The notes: generated by a model from the letters alone, not told the origin. 64,000 bases of DNA from Chlorocebus sabaeus (GCF_047675955.1 NC_132918.1:89643106-89707105), one strand, 5' to 3'; positions 1 to 11,710 are shown, numbered from the stretch's first letter. Numbers and translations: made by a program.

Positions 1-545
1 CGGCGTCCCAAGGTGTGGTGTCTCCGAGGTCCAGCACGGCGGCTTTTTGTCTACCTGGCCGTCCCCAGCTGCGAAGTGGGGAGAAAAGTCTTCGCCTGGA
101 TGTGAATTTGGAATGAGAGGCTGAATAGTATTTCCAGAGCTTGGCAAGGTTGTAAGGAAAGTTAACAGGAATTGACTTGCGCTTTATTTCAAATTTAAAA
201 ATGTTTTAACGGTTCTAGTTACAATTTCATTACCCTTTTTAAAAATAATTAAAAATGAAAGTGAAAACAGTGAGCCAGCTCCACTCCTAGAGGCCTGGGC
301 TTCTGTTCCTCACTTGAATGTTTCATTTCCCTATGATGGGAATAATAGAAAGTCAGCTTAGAATTGGCTGTGTGCTGGTGAACTACATTCTCGTTGATCC
401 AGAGAACCATCTCTTTGTTTTGGTGTTTAGAGAGAGGAAGCAGCTTGAGCAAGTCATAGACTGAGTGCGTGCAGTGTCAGAAATCAAACCCAAGTCTTGT
501 CACTAGCCTGTACACTCCTGGGGAGAGCGGGGAATGAGGGTTGTT
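1..545. other. Left edge, no gene recognised
   Basis: The first ~100 bases are GC- and CpG-richer than the AT-rich sequence that follows, as at the rim of a CpG island lying mostly outside the window. From memory, LSG1 lies next to FAM43A on human 3q29 and could own such an island. Nothing coding is visible here. Confidence 0.35.
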
Positions 546-555
546 AACATGTATT

Positions 556-864
556 ATGTATTTATTTGTTTATTTTTATTTTTTGAGACAGAGTCTCGCT
601 TTCCCCTAGGCTGGAGTGCACTGGCGTGATCTCAGCTCACTGCAACCTCTGCCTCCCGGGTTCAAGTGATTCTCCTGCCTCAGTCTCCCAAGTAGCAGGA
701 ATTACAGACGCGTGCCACCGCACCCGGCTAATTTTTGTATTTTTAGTAGAGACAGGGTTTGGCCATGTTGGCCATGCTGGTCTTGAACTCCTGACCTCAG
801 GTGAATGCCCACCTTGGCCTCCCAAAGTGCTAGGATTACAGGTGTGAGCCACCGCATCCAGCCA
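556..864 (-). mobile_element. Alu, full length
   Basis: The antisense Alu body is preceded by a T-rich tail. It is flanked by the 10-bp TSD aacatgtatt at 546-555 and 865-874. Both arms are present, so this is a standard dimeric Alu. Confidence 0.95.
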
Positions 865-893
865 AACATGTATTTTTAAATCATAGGATCAAG

Positions 894-1022
894 GTAATGC
901 ATTTATTACCTAGCATAGCTTGATTTAGCCATTCCACAATGTACACATTTATCAAAACATTATGCTGTACAACATAAGTAATATGCAATTTTTACTTGTC
1001 AAAACAACAGCCAAAAAGAAAT
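894..1022 (+). mobile_element. Severely 5'-truncated L1 3' end
   Basis: About 129 bp resembles the terminal part of a primate L1 3'UTR and ends in an A-rich tail. It is bracketed by the perfect 16-bp duplication aaatcataggatcaag at 878-893 and 1023-1038. That marks one complete, extremely short retrotransposition. The left TSD copy lies only four bases beyond the TSD of the preceding Alu. Confidence 0.8.
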
Positions 1023-1048
1023 AAATCATAGGATCAAGAATCCATTTA

Positions 1049-1210
1049 ACCCAGGGCTTCTCACACTTTAATGTGCATATAAATCCCCTGGAATCTTGTT
1101 AACATGCAGATTCTGATTCATAAGGTCTGGGGTGGGGCCTGTGGCTCTGACAAGCTTCCAGGTGATACCCATGTTACTGGTCCCTGGGTTACACTTTGAG
1201 TAGCAAGAGT
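1049..1210 (+). mobile_element. MER5A-like hAT relic
   Basis: The start (gcttctcacactttaatg) and the end (acactttgag) match the terminal inverted-repeat pattern of MER5A. The typical middle part with tctggggtggggcctg is present. Non-autonomous and ancient. Confidence 0.8.
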
Positions 1211-1816
1211 AGTCCACTCTTTTCTGGTGCAAATGAAGACACAAGTGGACTGGCTAAAGGTCATAGCAAGTTAGTATCAGGCGAAACTGGGTCCAGACTC
1301 CCACCCATTCTGAATTCCCTGCCAGGCCCTCTGTGTGCTACACCTTACCCCTCTTACTGAATTGAAGTGAGTTTTGGGAAATGCCCAAGGGACTGCTGAC
1401 AAGCTGCGAAGTAGTTGGCAAGCCTTTGAGAAGACAGAGCTCACAGATGAGCAAAGGGATGCATCAGAACATGATTTCTCCCATTTCCCAATTTAGAAAC
1501 AGTGTATCTTTAAAATCCTACACATAATCTCCAGAAGGAAGATATGAAGAAACCCGTGAAATAGAATTAGTAGACAGCTCCTGGCGTTCTCTCCAGAGCT
1601 AAGTGGTTAAAGATCAAACTAACTGATGAAGTAAGATAAGGTAGATTTCACATTTTGATAATAATACTAGGAGGTGAGATAAAGAAACTTGCCATCGCAT
1701 TCCTAGAGCTCAGCCAGGAACTTGGGACTTCATCCTAGTTTCCTTTTTCAGATTTTGTCACCTCTGGAGAAAATAAACACTTTGGTTTTCCATTGTTACT
1801 TTTCTAAGGGCTTAAA
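1211..1816. other. Intergenic, nothing recognised
   Basis: Unique-looking sequence of ordinary composition. I see no convincing frame, repeat or regulatory cluster. Confidence 0.5.
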
Positions 1817-1833
1817 AAATCTTGACCAAATAA

Positions 1834-2138
1834 GACCAGGTGTGGTGGCTCACGCCTGAAATCCCAGCACTTTGGGAGACTGAGGCGGGTGGGTCACTTG
1901 AGGTCAGGAGTTTGAGACCAGCCTGGCCAACATGGTGAAACCCCATCTCTACTAAAAATACAAAAATTAGCCTGGTGTGGTGGCACGCACCTGTAATTCC
2001 AGCTACTCGGGAGGCTAAGGCAGGAGAATTGTTTGAACCCGGGAGGTGGAGGTTGCAGTGAACTCAGATCGTGCCTCTGCACTCCAGCCTGGGCAACAAA
2101 AGTGAAACTTCATCTCCAATAACAATAAAAATAAAAAT
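1834..2138 (+). mobile_element. Alu, full length
   Basis: Sense Alu with an A-rich tail containing AATAA units. The 17-bp TSD aaatcttgaccaaataa is perfect at 1817-1833 and 2139-2155. Confidence 0.95.
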
Positions 2139-2155
2139 AAATCTTGACCAAATAA

Positions 2156-3407
2156 ACCAAAGTGATAATCAGGAGTGGTGAGGAGTCAAAAGGTCATAAA
2201 GATTTAATTAGCAGCAACTACTCCTAGCTGACAAGAAAAGCATAGATAATTCTTGTATTTCTCCAGGATGTTATGAAAATCTACCAGTGACAGACAATTG
2301 AGTCTCTGTCTTCTTATCTGGTTAATGAGGCTAATAACAATTCCTGTCCTGAAGAGGTAACAAATGAGATAATGCTGCAAGGTCACTGCCTAGTAATTTG
2401 TGGGAGTACTGTTGGGCACAGCTGAACACATTTTCTTTCCCCAGAAACGAAGCAATGACAGTGAAAGCCCAGCTGGATAATTGTTCAGTGAGAAGGACAA
2501 GAAGGAAGGGAATTGAGGGTGTTGATGAGACAAGATCATGGGACCCAGATGAAAAGGAACGAGGTAAGCTTGTGGGGGAGTGATGATGGTGGTGATGAAG
2601 GGTGGAGCAAGGTGCTGGCTGCTGCCCAAGTGAGGGGGTTGCCACGATGAATCAGGCCAGGTCCCTGCCCTCCAAATGCAGAAGCCATTTCACCCACACA
2701 CTTCAGGAACAACACTACCTAGCCGAACCCCTCTCCCTGCTTTCTCACGCCAGCGGAAACTCTCACCCACCAGGCTGGTGACTGGAAGATGGGTCCGATC
2801 CTCCCAATTCCCCACACAGCTGAACACTTCCGTTAAAGCCAGGATCCTCTGACAAGCTGGCTCCTGGAGGAGGCTGCATTGATTTGGGGATGGGGAGCCT
2901 GGCACCCAGCTTCTAAATAGTGATACAGGGAGTGTTCCCTATTCATGGGGTTGCATAATGCTTGATTTCTATCGTGTCTGAGCACATGTAGTTACAAGCT
3001 CTGAAACCCACACCCAGCAACAAACGTTGGAGTTGCTTTCGGCTCTCCAAGTCCACACTGTTGTGCCTCTGGGCTCCACATCTGTCTGCGGAAGGAGAGG
3101 AAAGAGTGGGTTGGTTTCTGTTTTGTTTTTCTTTCATACCTTGGCCAAAAATGAGTTGGTGGCAGAGAAGTTGTTCCAAGGCGAGCTTGCAGCCTGGTCT
3201 CTCCTCCTTTCCCATGTGATACACCACCTCCTTCTACAAGGACATTGAAACAGTTTGCATAAGGCTGAGAGTTGTGAAAACAGACGTCTGGCAGCCTCTA
3301 TAGAGCGTAATTGAATCAGTAGGGAAACTCCCTATGATTATCTGCCATTCTCAGTTTATCCCTATTGAAAATGGGTGGATTCTCGCATGAGTTTCATAAT
3401 TCAGCAG
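2156..3407. other. Intergenic, nothing recognised
   Basis: Mostly unique sequence. Several frames of 60-100 codons are open, but none has recognisable protein character, so no gene is called. Confidence 0.5.
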
Positions 3408-3640
3408 ATTTTTAAAAATCTTTTTAATTGATGTATAATAATTGTATGTATGTATGAGGTGGTTTTGATACATGTAGACATTGTATAATAATCAAATCCG
3501 GGTATGCAGCATATCCGTCACCTCATTTATCATTTCTTTGTGGTAAGAACATTCAAAACCCTCTCTTGTAGTTACTTTGAAATATACAACACAATATTGT
3601 CAACCATAGTCATGTTGCTGTCAGCAGACATTTATTGGTG
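3408..3640 (-). mobile_element. Old L1 3' end fragment
   Basis: This is the antisense of the late 3'UTR of an L1PB/L1MA-type element, recognisable from the cacctcatttatcatttctttgtg stretch (named here only in part) and the following ctcttgtag. It is diverged, truncated and has no clear TSD. Confidence 0.7.
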
Positions 3641-4004
3641 GTTACTATATAGATTAGTTTGAGGCCCTGTGCTCAAATATTGATTTCTTGCCTGTGCAAG
3701 GAAAAGTGACCTCTTGCTTTGGTGACACAGGCCCCAAGATCCTATGTATTTGAACCCATGAACTTTTTCTCAACTCGTGTTATGTATGGAATAGCTAGTG
3801 TCTTTTATTCACAGATGACTTTGCAGTTACTTTCTCCCTCTTGACAGTCAAGTGAAAAAGGGTATTGTTATTTTACTGCACTTTTAGCTGTAGAAGTTGA
3901 GATTCAATACAGTTAAGTTAAGCAAAGTAAAATAAAGGAGGCTAAAAGTAGAATTAATAATCACCAACTCTAAAATCTGCACGTGGGAAGTCCTAGGTTT
4001 CTCC

Positions 4005-4087
4005 CATTCATTCATTCACTCACTCATTCATTTATTCATTCATTCACTCATTCACTCATTCATTCACTCATCATTCATTTATTCATC
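4005..4087. repeat. (TCAT)n microsatellite
   Basis: About 80 bp of imperfect CATT/CACT tetranucleotides. It abuts sequence resembling the antisense 3' end of L2 (about 4088-4150), whose own tail is a TGAATGAA repeat, so the microsatellite probably grew from an L2 tail. Confidence 0.85.
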
Positions 4088-4150
4088 ACAGGACTCTGAG
4101 GATTCAGCACTGGACAAACTCCCTGCCCTGAAGAGCTTACACTTTACTGG
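4088..4150 (-). mobile_element. L2 3' end relic
   Basis: Antisense of the L2 terminal sequence: ggacaaactccctgccctgaagagcttac corresponds to its 'gtgaacaaa...ccctgccctc' segment. Degenerate. Confidence 0.6.
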
Positions 4151-5520
4151 TGATCAGCCTAATAGACTCAGCCAGGGTTAAAGAGCTTAAGTCAGGGAGC
4201 CATGAATCCGGCTCCCTGACTTGAGCCAGGTCATGGTACAGCCATGAAGGTGTACCACCAGGCATACCTTACTCCATTAAGAGGGCCTCTGACCACCAGG
4301 ATTTTACATTTTGTCTCTAAAAGTGGTCCGTCTCCTTAAATCACCATAATAAATATACTAATATATGCATGTAAACCTGGATGGTGATGGAATGCAAAAC
4401 TATGTTGTATGAGGAAAAGGTGATCGAAATGAGACTCGTCTAAGGAGGGAGACTCTGGGGGTATGTGGCAACCATTTCCATTTATGTGGAGGACTGTCAT
4501 AGGGAAAGGAAAGAAGACTGTTCTGAGAAGACACAAGGCAAGAACAACCAGAACAAATGGGTAGAAATCACAGGGATACAATTTTAGGTTCAATTTGTTG
4601 GAAACTTCTTACAATCAGAGGGGCTCAAAGATATATTGGACAACTTAGTAAGGTAGTGAGCTCCCTGCCACCAGAGGTATTTAAGCAAAAGCCAGATAAT
4701 CAGGTGTCAGATGTTCTAAGTCAGGTTCAAGCCTCAAAGTGGGTGTTGGAATAAAGAACTGCTAAGGTACTTAACAGACTCCTGACCCTGGTAGGTTGTC
4801 TTCCTCTTTATGCTATCTCTTGCCTCATTCCAGTATTTGAAATAGCAAGGGAACAGTGATGGTCTCAGAAAGGGTGCCTAGGTTGGCAAAAGTAGGGTGG
4901 TGGCTTCACCATGTAACATGAGAAACAGAGTACATCTTGCCCTCACTGTCATGAGAGAGTTGAGGGTACCGCGAACCACCATGTAGCAAATTTAGCCATC
5001 ATTAGTCACAGATACTACTCACACAAGTGGAAATGTTAAAAATAATCGGTTTGAAGGAAAGATCCATGGTTTCTGCTTTAAAGTTAGTCATGTAGGGGTA
5101 ATGATTTCTCCTCCTTCCATCTTCAGAGGGGACAAACCAACATTGACTGCTCCCTGCCTTTGGTGGCACTGAGGAGAAGGCTCGCTTGTACGGCTCATGG
5201 TTTCATCACTCTTGGCTTCCTTCTTGTGCCCTTGCATTTCTGCCTGGGCCTTGTCCAACGTTCCAAGCAGGCAGCCCATGAAAGGAGAGGCTCCAAGGCA
5301 AGGGGCATGGTGAGAACATTTCTGGGAGCTTTGGTCACAGGGTGACCTCCAGAGGTCATAGACCTCTGACTTGTCTATTGGTCCTCTCTCACTCCTGCAA
5401 TTTCCTGCCATGGGCTCTGTTTTGATCTTTTGTCTTTTATATTTATTTATTTTCAGAGAGCTTTGTTGGAAACATGGCTTCTGTTTTGAGTTAATGGTGT
5501 CCCTTAAAAAGACATGTTCA
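4151..5520. other. Intergenic, nothing recognised
   Basis: No repeat or coding signal that I can name. 4193-4227 contains a short inverted pair around tcagggagccatgaatccggctccctga, a perfect-arm hairpin of about 11 bp. Confidence 0.45.
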
Positions 5521-5805
5521 GGCCTGGTGGCTCATGTCTGTAATCCCAGCATTTTGGGAGGCTGAGGTGGGAGGATCACTTGAGCCCAGGAGTTTGAGAC
5601 AAGCCTGGGCAACATAGCGAGACTCCATCTCTACAGAAAAGTAAAAAAAAAAAAAATTAGCTGGGTGTGGTGGTGTGTACCTGTGTTTCCAGCTACTCAG
5701 GAGACTGAGGTGGGAGGATCACTTGAGCCCAGGAGGTTGAGGTTGTGGTGAGCTATGATAGCGCCACTGCACTCCAGCCTGGGCCACAGAGCGAGACCTA
5801 ACCTC
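5521..5805 (+). mobile_element. AluJ-like
   Basis: Sense Alu lacking the first bases, with older diagnostic variants such as gcctgggcaacatagcgagac and a 14-A central linker at 5643-5656. The tail is almost absent. Confidence 0.85.
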
Positions 5806-5840
5806 CAGTGCTTGTGGATGTGTCTTTCTTTGGAAAGAGG

Positions 5841-5962
5841 TCTTTTGAGATGAGGTTCCACTGTGTTGTGCAGGCTTGGTCTCAAACTCCTGGGCCCAAA
5901 TGATCCTGCTGCCTGGGCCTCCTGAATACTGGGATTACAGGCATGAGCCGCTCATTGTACCA
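5841..5962 (-). mobile_element. Alu monomer fragment
   Basis: Antisense single arm, from 'gagatgaggttccactgtgttg' to 'ggcatgagccgctc'. It may be a free left monomer or a truncated Alu. Confidence 0.7.
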
Positions 5963-6292
5963 GGTTTGGAAAAGGGTGTTTGCAGACGTAACCAAGTGAA
6001 GATGAACTCATACTGGGTTAGATGGGCCCTAATCCAGTAACTGCTGTTTTAGAAAGAGAAACATGTGGCTGCATATGCAGAGGACAAAGGAGAGGCCAGA
6101 GGCAGAGACTGGAGCGATCTGTCTAAAAAACACGGAATGCCAAGGATGACAGGCAACCATCAGAAGCCAGTAGGATGCAAGGAAGGATGCCGCCTCCTCC
6201 CGACCTCCAAAACTGTGAGAGGATACGTTGTTGTTGTTTTCAGCCCCCTCATTTATGGTCATCTGTTATGGCAGCTGTAGGAAATACCTGTA
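5963..6292 (+). mobile_element. MLT1-like MaLR LTR, 5' truncated
   Basis: Sense 3' two thirds of an MLT1-type LTR. The signals are the aaccaagtgaagatga block, the gagaggccagaggcagagactgg region, ctccaaaactgtgag and the terminal ctgttatggcagc. Its 5' part is replaced by the Alu monomer. Confidence 0.65.
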
Positions 6293-6559
6293 GCTTTCCT
6301 GTGATCTTAGACATGAACGAGAATTTGCTCAACTCCCCAACAGGCAGAGAAGAGCAGCAGCGTGCTCCGGGACCCTCGGTGAGTCAGGGCTGGAGGGTGG
6401 GGGTCAGGATTCCTTCTTGGCCAATCTTGTGTACCTGAGCCTTGGCTCTGATCATGGCATGTCCCTGCTCTAGTGCCTCCAGTGACTCACCACAGCTTAT
6501 GAGACGCCTCCGCCTGCCATTCAGGGCCATCAGGAGTCAGGCCCTGGCCTGACCCAAAC

Positions 6560-6690
6560 ACAAAGAACATAGGCTTTGGAGATCTTGGGCAAATTTCTTA
6601 ACTCCTCCAAGCCGTGGTCCTTTCCCCCGGAAAAATGAAGAGACTAGCACAGACCTGACAACACTCTTAGGAGCATGAAATCTTTGGAGG
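6560..6690 (+). mobile_element. MIR relic
   Basis: Sense MIR: ggctttggagatcttgggcaaatttcttaact matches the MIR core, followed by an A-rich 'gaaaaatgaagagact'. Diverged. Confidence 0.6.
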
Positions 6691-7261
6691 GATCTGACTC
6701 AGCACAGTGTGTGACATGCGGTGGGAGCTCGGTCCTTTTGCGTTCCCTCCTCTTGCCCGGTTGTTGGATGTTCGACACTAACTACCTTCTGCATTGGCCC
6801 TTTTCTTCCTCTGGACCACTCTCTCCTGTCTCTGTCTACAGCAGTCTGCCCATCCTTCCATGCTTGAAGTCCACTTCCTTCCTAAAGAGGGCCCTGGTCT
6901 GGGCACTGTTTGACTACAAGTTATTTCTCCTGCAATGGGAAATGGGCTGCCAGACTTCCAGAGACCCAAGTGCGATCTCCACCACTACAGAGAGCTGTCT
7001 CACTGGTGGACCGTCATGCTGGACTCTAACGTCTTTGGGGGCAGTGTGAGCCATTAGCATAGTGCACTTTTCATTAGGGGTCCAGCGAGTGGCCACTCAG
7101 TCAAGTCACAGGGGGAAGTATGTTTGGCTTTCTGCTCCTGTTCAGGTCATCAAATGAACCTGTGAGCCCCAAAGCAGCTCTTCCTAGAGGGGGAGCAAAT
7201 GAAGGATGTGGGTTCTACATATATATGTGTTTAGAAGCTTCTGGCTTTACGTTTAGCCACA

Positions 7262-7442
7262 GGAAAGGGCCCTGGATTGAGATTCAGGCCATGTGGGTCC
7301 TCATATTGGTGTGGCCACTAAATTACTGCATGGCCATACACCTGTGCTGTCAGGGCCTCAGTTTCCTCATTTGTAAAGCCAGGGGAGGTTGACTAGATTA
7401 TCTTAAAGGGCCTTCCAGACAAGGCTCTTCCAGTTCTGACAG
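7262..7442 (+). mobile_element. MIR relic
   Basis: Sense MIR with the gggcctcagtttcctcatttgtaaa signature and the downstream 'ggttgactagat' segment. Confidence 0.75.
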
Positions 7443-7484
7443 TCTGTGCTCGTGACGGTCCCATGACTTTGAAAATAAACACAT

Positions 7485-7622
7485 GGTTAATGTTCATTCT
7501 ACAGACACTTGCCACACACTAGTTTGGTGACTGGCATTATGCTAGAAGTTGGGGATACAAAGTGTGAATAAAATACAGTCAACAGCCATAAGGAGCCTGT
7601 AGTCTAGTGGGGGAGGCAGAGA
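7485..7622 (-). mobile_element. L2 3' end relic
   Basis: Antisense L2 terminus: ttggggatacaaagtgtgaataaaatacagt...aaggagcctgtagtctagtggg follows the L2 pattern. Confidence 0.65.
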
Positions 7623-7640
7623 GTTAAAGACGATATTACA

Positions 7641-8085
7641 GGCCGGGCGCAGTAGCTCGCGCCTGTGATCCCAGCATGTTGGGAGGCCAACGTGGGCAGA
7701 TCACAAGGTCAGGAGTTCGAAACCAGCCTGGCCAGCATGGTGAAACCTCGTCTCTACTAAAAAAATACAAAAATCAGCCAGATGTGCTAGTGTGTGCCTA
7801 TAATCCCAGCTACTCAGGAGGCTGAGGCAGGAGAATCACTTGAACCTAGGAGGCAGAGGTTGCAGTGGGCCGAGATTGTGCCATTGCACTCCAGCCTGGG
7901 CAACAGAGAGAGACTCTGTCTCCAAAAAAAAAAAAAAAAAAAAATTAGCCGGGCATGGTGGTGGGTGCTTGTAATCCCAGCTACTCAAGAGGCTGAGGCA
8001 GGAGAATCACTTGAACCTGATAGGTAGAGGTTGTAGTGAGCCAAGATCATGCACTGCAGCCTGGGCAACAGAGCAAGATTAAAAA
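7641..8085 (+). mobile_element. Three-armed (left-right-right) Alu
   Basis: A standard sense Alu (7641-7923) runs into a 21-A tract (7924-7944) and then into a second complete right arm (7945-8085) beginning ttagccgggcatggtgg. The whole 445-bp unit is flanked by near-identical TSDs, aaagacgatatta (7626-7638) and aaagacaatatta (8086-8098). The trimer therefore behaves as one unit. Confidence 0.85.
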
Positions 8086-8098
8086 AAAGACAATATTA

Positions 8099-8807
8099 TA
8101 ACAAGGCAAGTGCAGAGGTAAGGGTACACACAAGGGAGTGTGGAGAGGCGATGAGTAGGCCTAGGCGGTTTACCTGGAGAAAATGGTATCCAAGCTGGCT
8201 GTCTAAGAATGAGTAAGACTTGGCCGGGAGAAATGGCAGGAGGAGGTCACATCAGTAGATAGAGCCATATAAGTCATGGCAGGAAGGAAAAATCAGTCTC
8301 ACCAGCATGAGGAGAAGCATAGGCTATTCTCTGTGGCTGCTTCATAAATTAGGAGTCCAGGAGAAAAGAATGAGGCTGGAGACATAGGCAGGTGCCAGAC
8401 CTGAACGTTCTCACATTATACTGAGGAGAGGGAGTGTACCCTGTGGCTGATGCGAAGCCACTGTGAAGGTTGAAACGGGAAGAGGGAAAAGGTCAGATGT
8501 TGGTTTGGTTTGGTAAGTCCTGAAGGTGGCGTTGGAGGGGCAGGTTGAAGGGAGGAGAGGCTTCGGAGCCTGGAGGAGGAAGGCGGGCTGTGGTGTGGAC
8601 GTGCTGTTTGTAGGTTGGCAGGGGCTGGAGGTTGCTCTAACTGCATCTTTGCGGGGGAAGCACCCGGTCAGTTCTGCTGAGCTCTGGGGGAGCAGGTGGC
8701 TTTGGGAAACTAGTGAGGATTTAGGGCACGTGTTGAAGAGAGTGGGAGAGGGAAGAGAGTCGGGACAAGGGAAAAGAAGGCTGGATGGGAGGTGTACTGC
8801 TGCTGAA
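8099..8807. other. Intergenic with possible L2 remnant
   Basis: Purine-rich sequence with phrases reminiscent of antisense L2 (gccactgtgaaggttgaaacggg), too diverged to be certain. The 120-140-codon frames on both strands are not recognisable proteins. Confidence 0.35.
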
Positions 8808-8930
8808 ACAAACTGCCACGAACGTAGTGGCCTCAATCAACACAAATTCGCAGCGCTTCAGGTTAGAAGCCCACCACGGGCCTCACTGCGCTAAAACCAA
8901 GGTGTCTGGTAGCCACCTTAAAGAAGCAAA
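8808..8930 (-). mobile_element. MLT1-like MaLR LTR fragment
   Basis: Antisense segment: gccacgaacgtagtggcctcaa and caacacaaattc...cttcaggttagaag match the 3' part of MLT1-type LTRs read in reverse. Confidence 0.5.
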
Positions 8931-8942
8931 AAAAAAATAGGG

Positions 8943-9154
8943 TTTTTTTTTTTTTGAGACAGAGTCTCACTCTGTCGCTCAGGTGTGAGTGCAGTGGCAC
9001 AATCTTGGCTCACTGCAACCTCTGTCTCCCGGGTTCAAGCGATTCTCCTGCCTCAGCCTCCTGAATAGCTGGGATTATAGGCATGCACCACTATGCCTAG
9101 CTAATGTTTGTATTTTTAGTAGAGACGGGGTTTCACCATGTTGACCAGGCTAGA
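8943..9154 (-). mobile_element. 5'-truncated Alu
   Basis: The poly-T start is followed by antisense right arm and linker, ending abruptly after ccatgttgaccaggcta. The 5' third of the Alu is missing. Confidence 0.9.
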
Positions 9155-9379
9155 GAAATAGGTAAAATTAATCTTAATAATTTATTTAACTCAACATGGC
9201 CAAATACTATCATTCGATATTTAATTAATATAATATTATCAAGATTTTTTGCATTCTTTTTGTTTTACTAAGTCCTGAAAATCCAGTGTGTAGTTCATAC
9301 TTGTAGTGCATCTAAATGTGGGCCAGCTATGGTTCAAGTGTCAGCAGCAACCCATGGCTGGTGACTGCGTACTGGGCCA

Positions 9380-9655
9380 CACAGGCTGCCATGCTCTCCC
9401 CCATCTCTTTGCAGGTTCATCTCATTCCTGTCTCTGCCCAGAGCCATCTTCCACTCCTAGCACTGCCCCCTTTTCTCCAGAGACTTTTCACTATCTGCTA
9501 TTTCATTAGATTTTTGTTTACTGTCTGCCTGCCCGCCTCCACCAGAGGCTATAAATCCCATGCAGGCAAAGACCTCTCTATCTGTCCTCTTTAGTGCTAT
9601 ATCCCCAGCAACTATGTGACATTCACGGGAGACTCTCCACAAGTGTTTACTAGAT
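9380..9655 (+). mobile_element. L2 3' end
   Basis: Sense L2 terminus: ggctataaatcccatgcaggcaaagac, tagtgctatatccccagcaac and tgtttactagatgac follow the L2 3' pattern in order. Confidence 0.7.
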
Positions 9656-10986
9656 GACATTGAAGATTCCAGATTCGTCCTGTGTTATCTCTGAAGTCAA
9701 TGTCCACTGAGTGGGATGTTGGAGGAGGGGGCGAGAGGAAGGAGCATTATGTAAGATATAAGGTGGGAGGAAGCTGGCCCAAATCCTCTGTGAGATGAAA
9801 GGCTGACTCCTGGATGTCAAGTTTAGGGCTGGGACTCCTGATGGCAGCGTTTCCTTCCAGCTGTGACCCGGTTGTGTGTAGTTTCATCCACTAGCTTATC
9901 CGGTTTGATGAGAAACCATCCACCAAGCAGCATGTCTGCCTGCTACCAGTAGATGGCGCAGTGTCATTAAAAAAGTACGCTTTGCAGTTTCTCACCTGTT
10001 TCCCAGCTCCAGTTTGCTGAGGGTCTGTTCTGGAGTTGCTCCGTCTCAGATCTGTGATGTAGACTCCTACGTGGCGGGGCCAGCTCTCCCAGCTGAAGAA
10101 ACGCAGCCTTATTTGTGATGTGTGTTTCAGGTGGGGTGGCCAGCTTCTTCATACGGTGAGGCGGGCCCTAGAGGCTGGCACAGGTCCAGGCCACAAGGGG
10201 ACAGCGGGTTCTCCTCCAGGGCATGACTCACACCGGGGTGTTCACATTGGCCTAGAACCTTTCTGTTCTCCCAAGGTTGAAAACAAGCTTATTAGGAAGG
10301 CGGTCAAGGCGTGACATAGCCTCGTCAACAGGAGCAGCTCTGTGGGCCTGGGCCGCTGGGACTGGCACTCTGGCTGCTGCTGAAGAGCCTGCCCACCAGT
10401 GGACTCCTTTTCCCTGCCTCGGTGGGCCACTGGTATCCATGCCACTGCATGAAGTGCAAAGTGGTGCCTCTCACTGAGTCTGAGACCAGCCTTAGCTCCT
10501 GCTACTGCTCCCTCTTCCTCTTCCCCAAACCCTCTTGAGCCTTGGAACTTTGAGCCATTTGGAAATGATCACTGCTTGAACGTGATGTCTGCTTTTGTGG
10601 ATCAAGATTATGGACCAACTAAAGGTCACTTAACACAGCCTCATTTGATATGTTTTTACCAGAATTTCTTGTTCTTTAGAGTGTGTACTATCTCCTTCAT
10701 TGCCACTACAAGGCAGTCCAGAAATTTAAGGAATTAATATTGGCTTAAATGGCTTATTATAGTACTAACTACCTCATTCCAACAGCGTGTCTGGTATCCC
10801 TCCATTAACCCATCAGTGCAGCTGAGGAGTAAGGCATTATAGCTCTGGTTGAAGGACCCTGTGGGGCCAGTTAGCCATGAAAAGGCCATTCCTTCCCTTG
10901 GAGTCTAAGAGAGCCAAAAAACACAATCAGGAAGCTTTCTTCTTTCATTGTTACAAGCTCCATCCTAATTACTACATGTGTATGCT
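9656..10986. other. Intergenic, nothing recognised
   Basis: Unique sequence with moderate GC around 10,000-10,450. The short frames there overlap on both strands and lack protein features. Confidence 0.45.
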
Positions 10987-11304
10987 CCTTCTTTTCTTTT
11001 CTCTTCTTTTCTCTTTTTCTTTTCTTTTCTTTCTCACTCTGTCGTCCAGGCTGGAGTGCGGTGGCGCAATCTCAGCTTATTGCAACCTCCGCCTCCCAGG
11101 TTCAAGGGATACTCCTGCCTCAACCTCCCAAGTAGCTGGAATTACAGGCATGCACTAACATGCCCGGCTAATTTTTGTATTTTTAGTAGAGATAGCGTTT
11201 TGCCATGTTGGCCAGGCTGCTCTTGAACTCCTGACCTCAAGTGATCCACCCACCTCGGCCTCCCAAAATGCTGGGATTACAGGCATGAGCCACCGTGCCT
11301 GGCC
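10987..11304 (-). mobile_element. Alu with pyrimidine-rich tail
   Basis: Antisense full-length Alu whose tail has become a mixed TTCTTTTC tract (10,987-11,035). It is the last Alu before the FAM43A locus. Confidence 0.95.
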
Positions 11305-11339
11305 TTATGCATGCATTTTCATGCTTCTGTACTTTTGCT

Positions 11340-11710
11340 ACCCTCTATACCCAGAAAGTCCTTCAGTCTTTTCCTGTTTGGATAAATTCTGTTCATCTTT
11401 CAAAGGTCACCACCTCCATGAAGCTTTTTCTGATCTTCCTAGTCACAATGAATGCTTTCTTCCTCCAGCTTCTCATAGTCCTTTGAGTCTTTCTCATAGC
11501 GTTCAACCCACTCTGTCTTCTTGTCCACATGCATATCTTGCTCATTAATTCTAGTTATTGAGTGCCTATTTGTACCACACTGGGGATACAGGGTACTTGC
11601 AGAGAACCCAAAGTCCAGTGGAAGCCCAGAGTTGGGTAGAGTTTACAACCTTCATTGGACTAGGAGGCAGGAATCCCGTCTGCTCCTAGCTCAGGGCCTG
11701 GCACCAAAAG
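11340..11710 (+). mobile_element. L2 relic (sense)
   Basis: The tcatctttcaaaggtcaccacctcc block with the following 'gaagctttttctgatcttcc' resembles the L2 3' coding/3'UTR region. gctcagggcctggcacca near 11,690 fits the terminal part. Diverged. Confidence 0.55.

Noticed and set aside
637..852. Short open frames within Alus here and elsewhere in the window
   Set aside because: They are the usual stop-poor Alu frames (for example 'MAHTCNPSTLGG'-type) and carry no evidence of coding.
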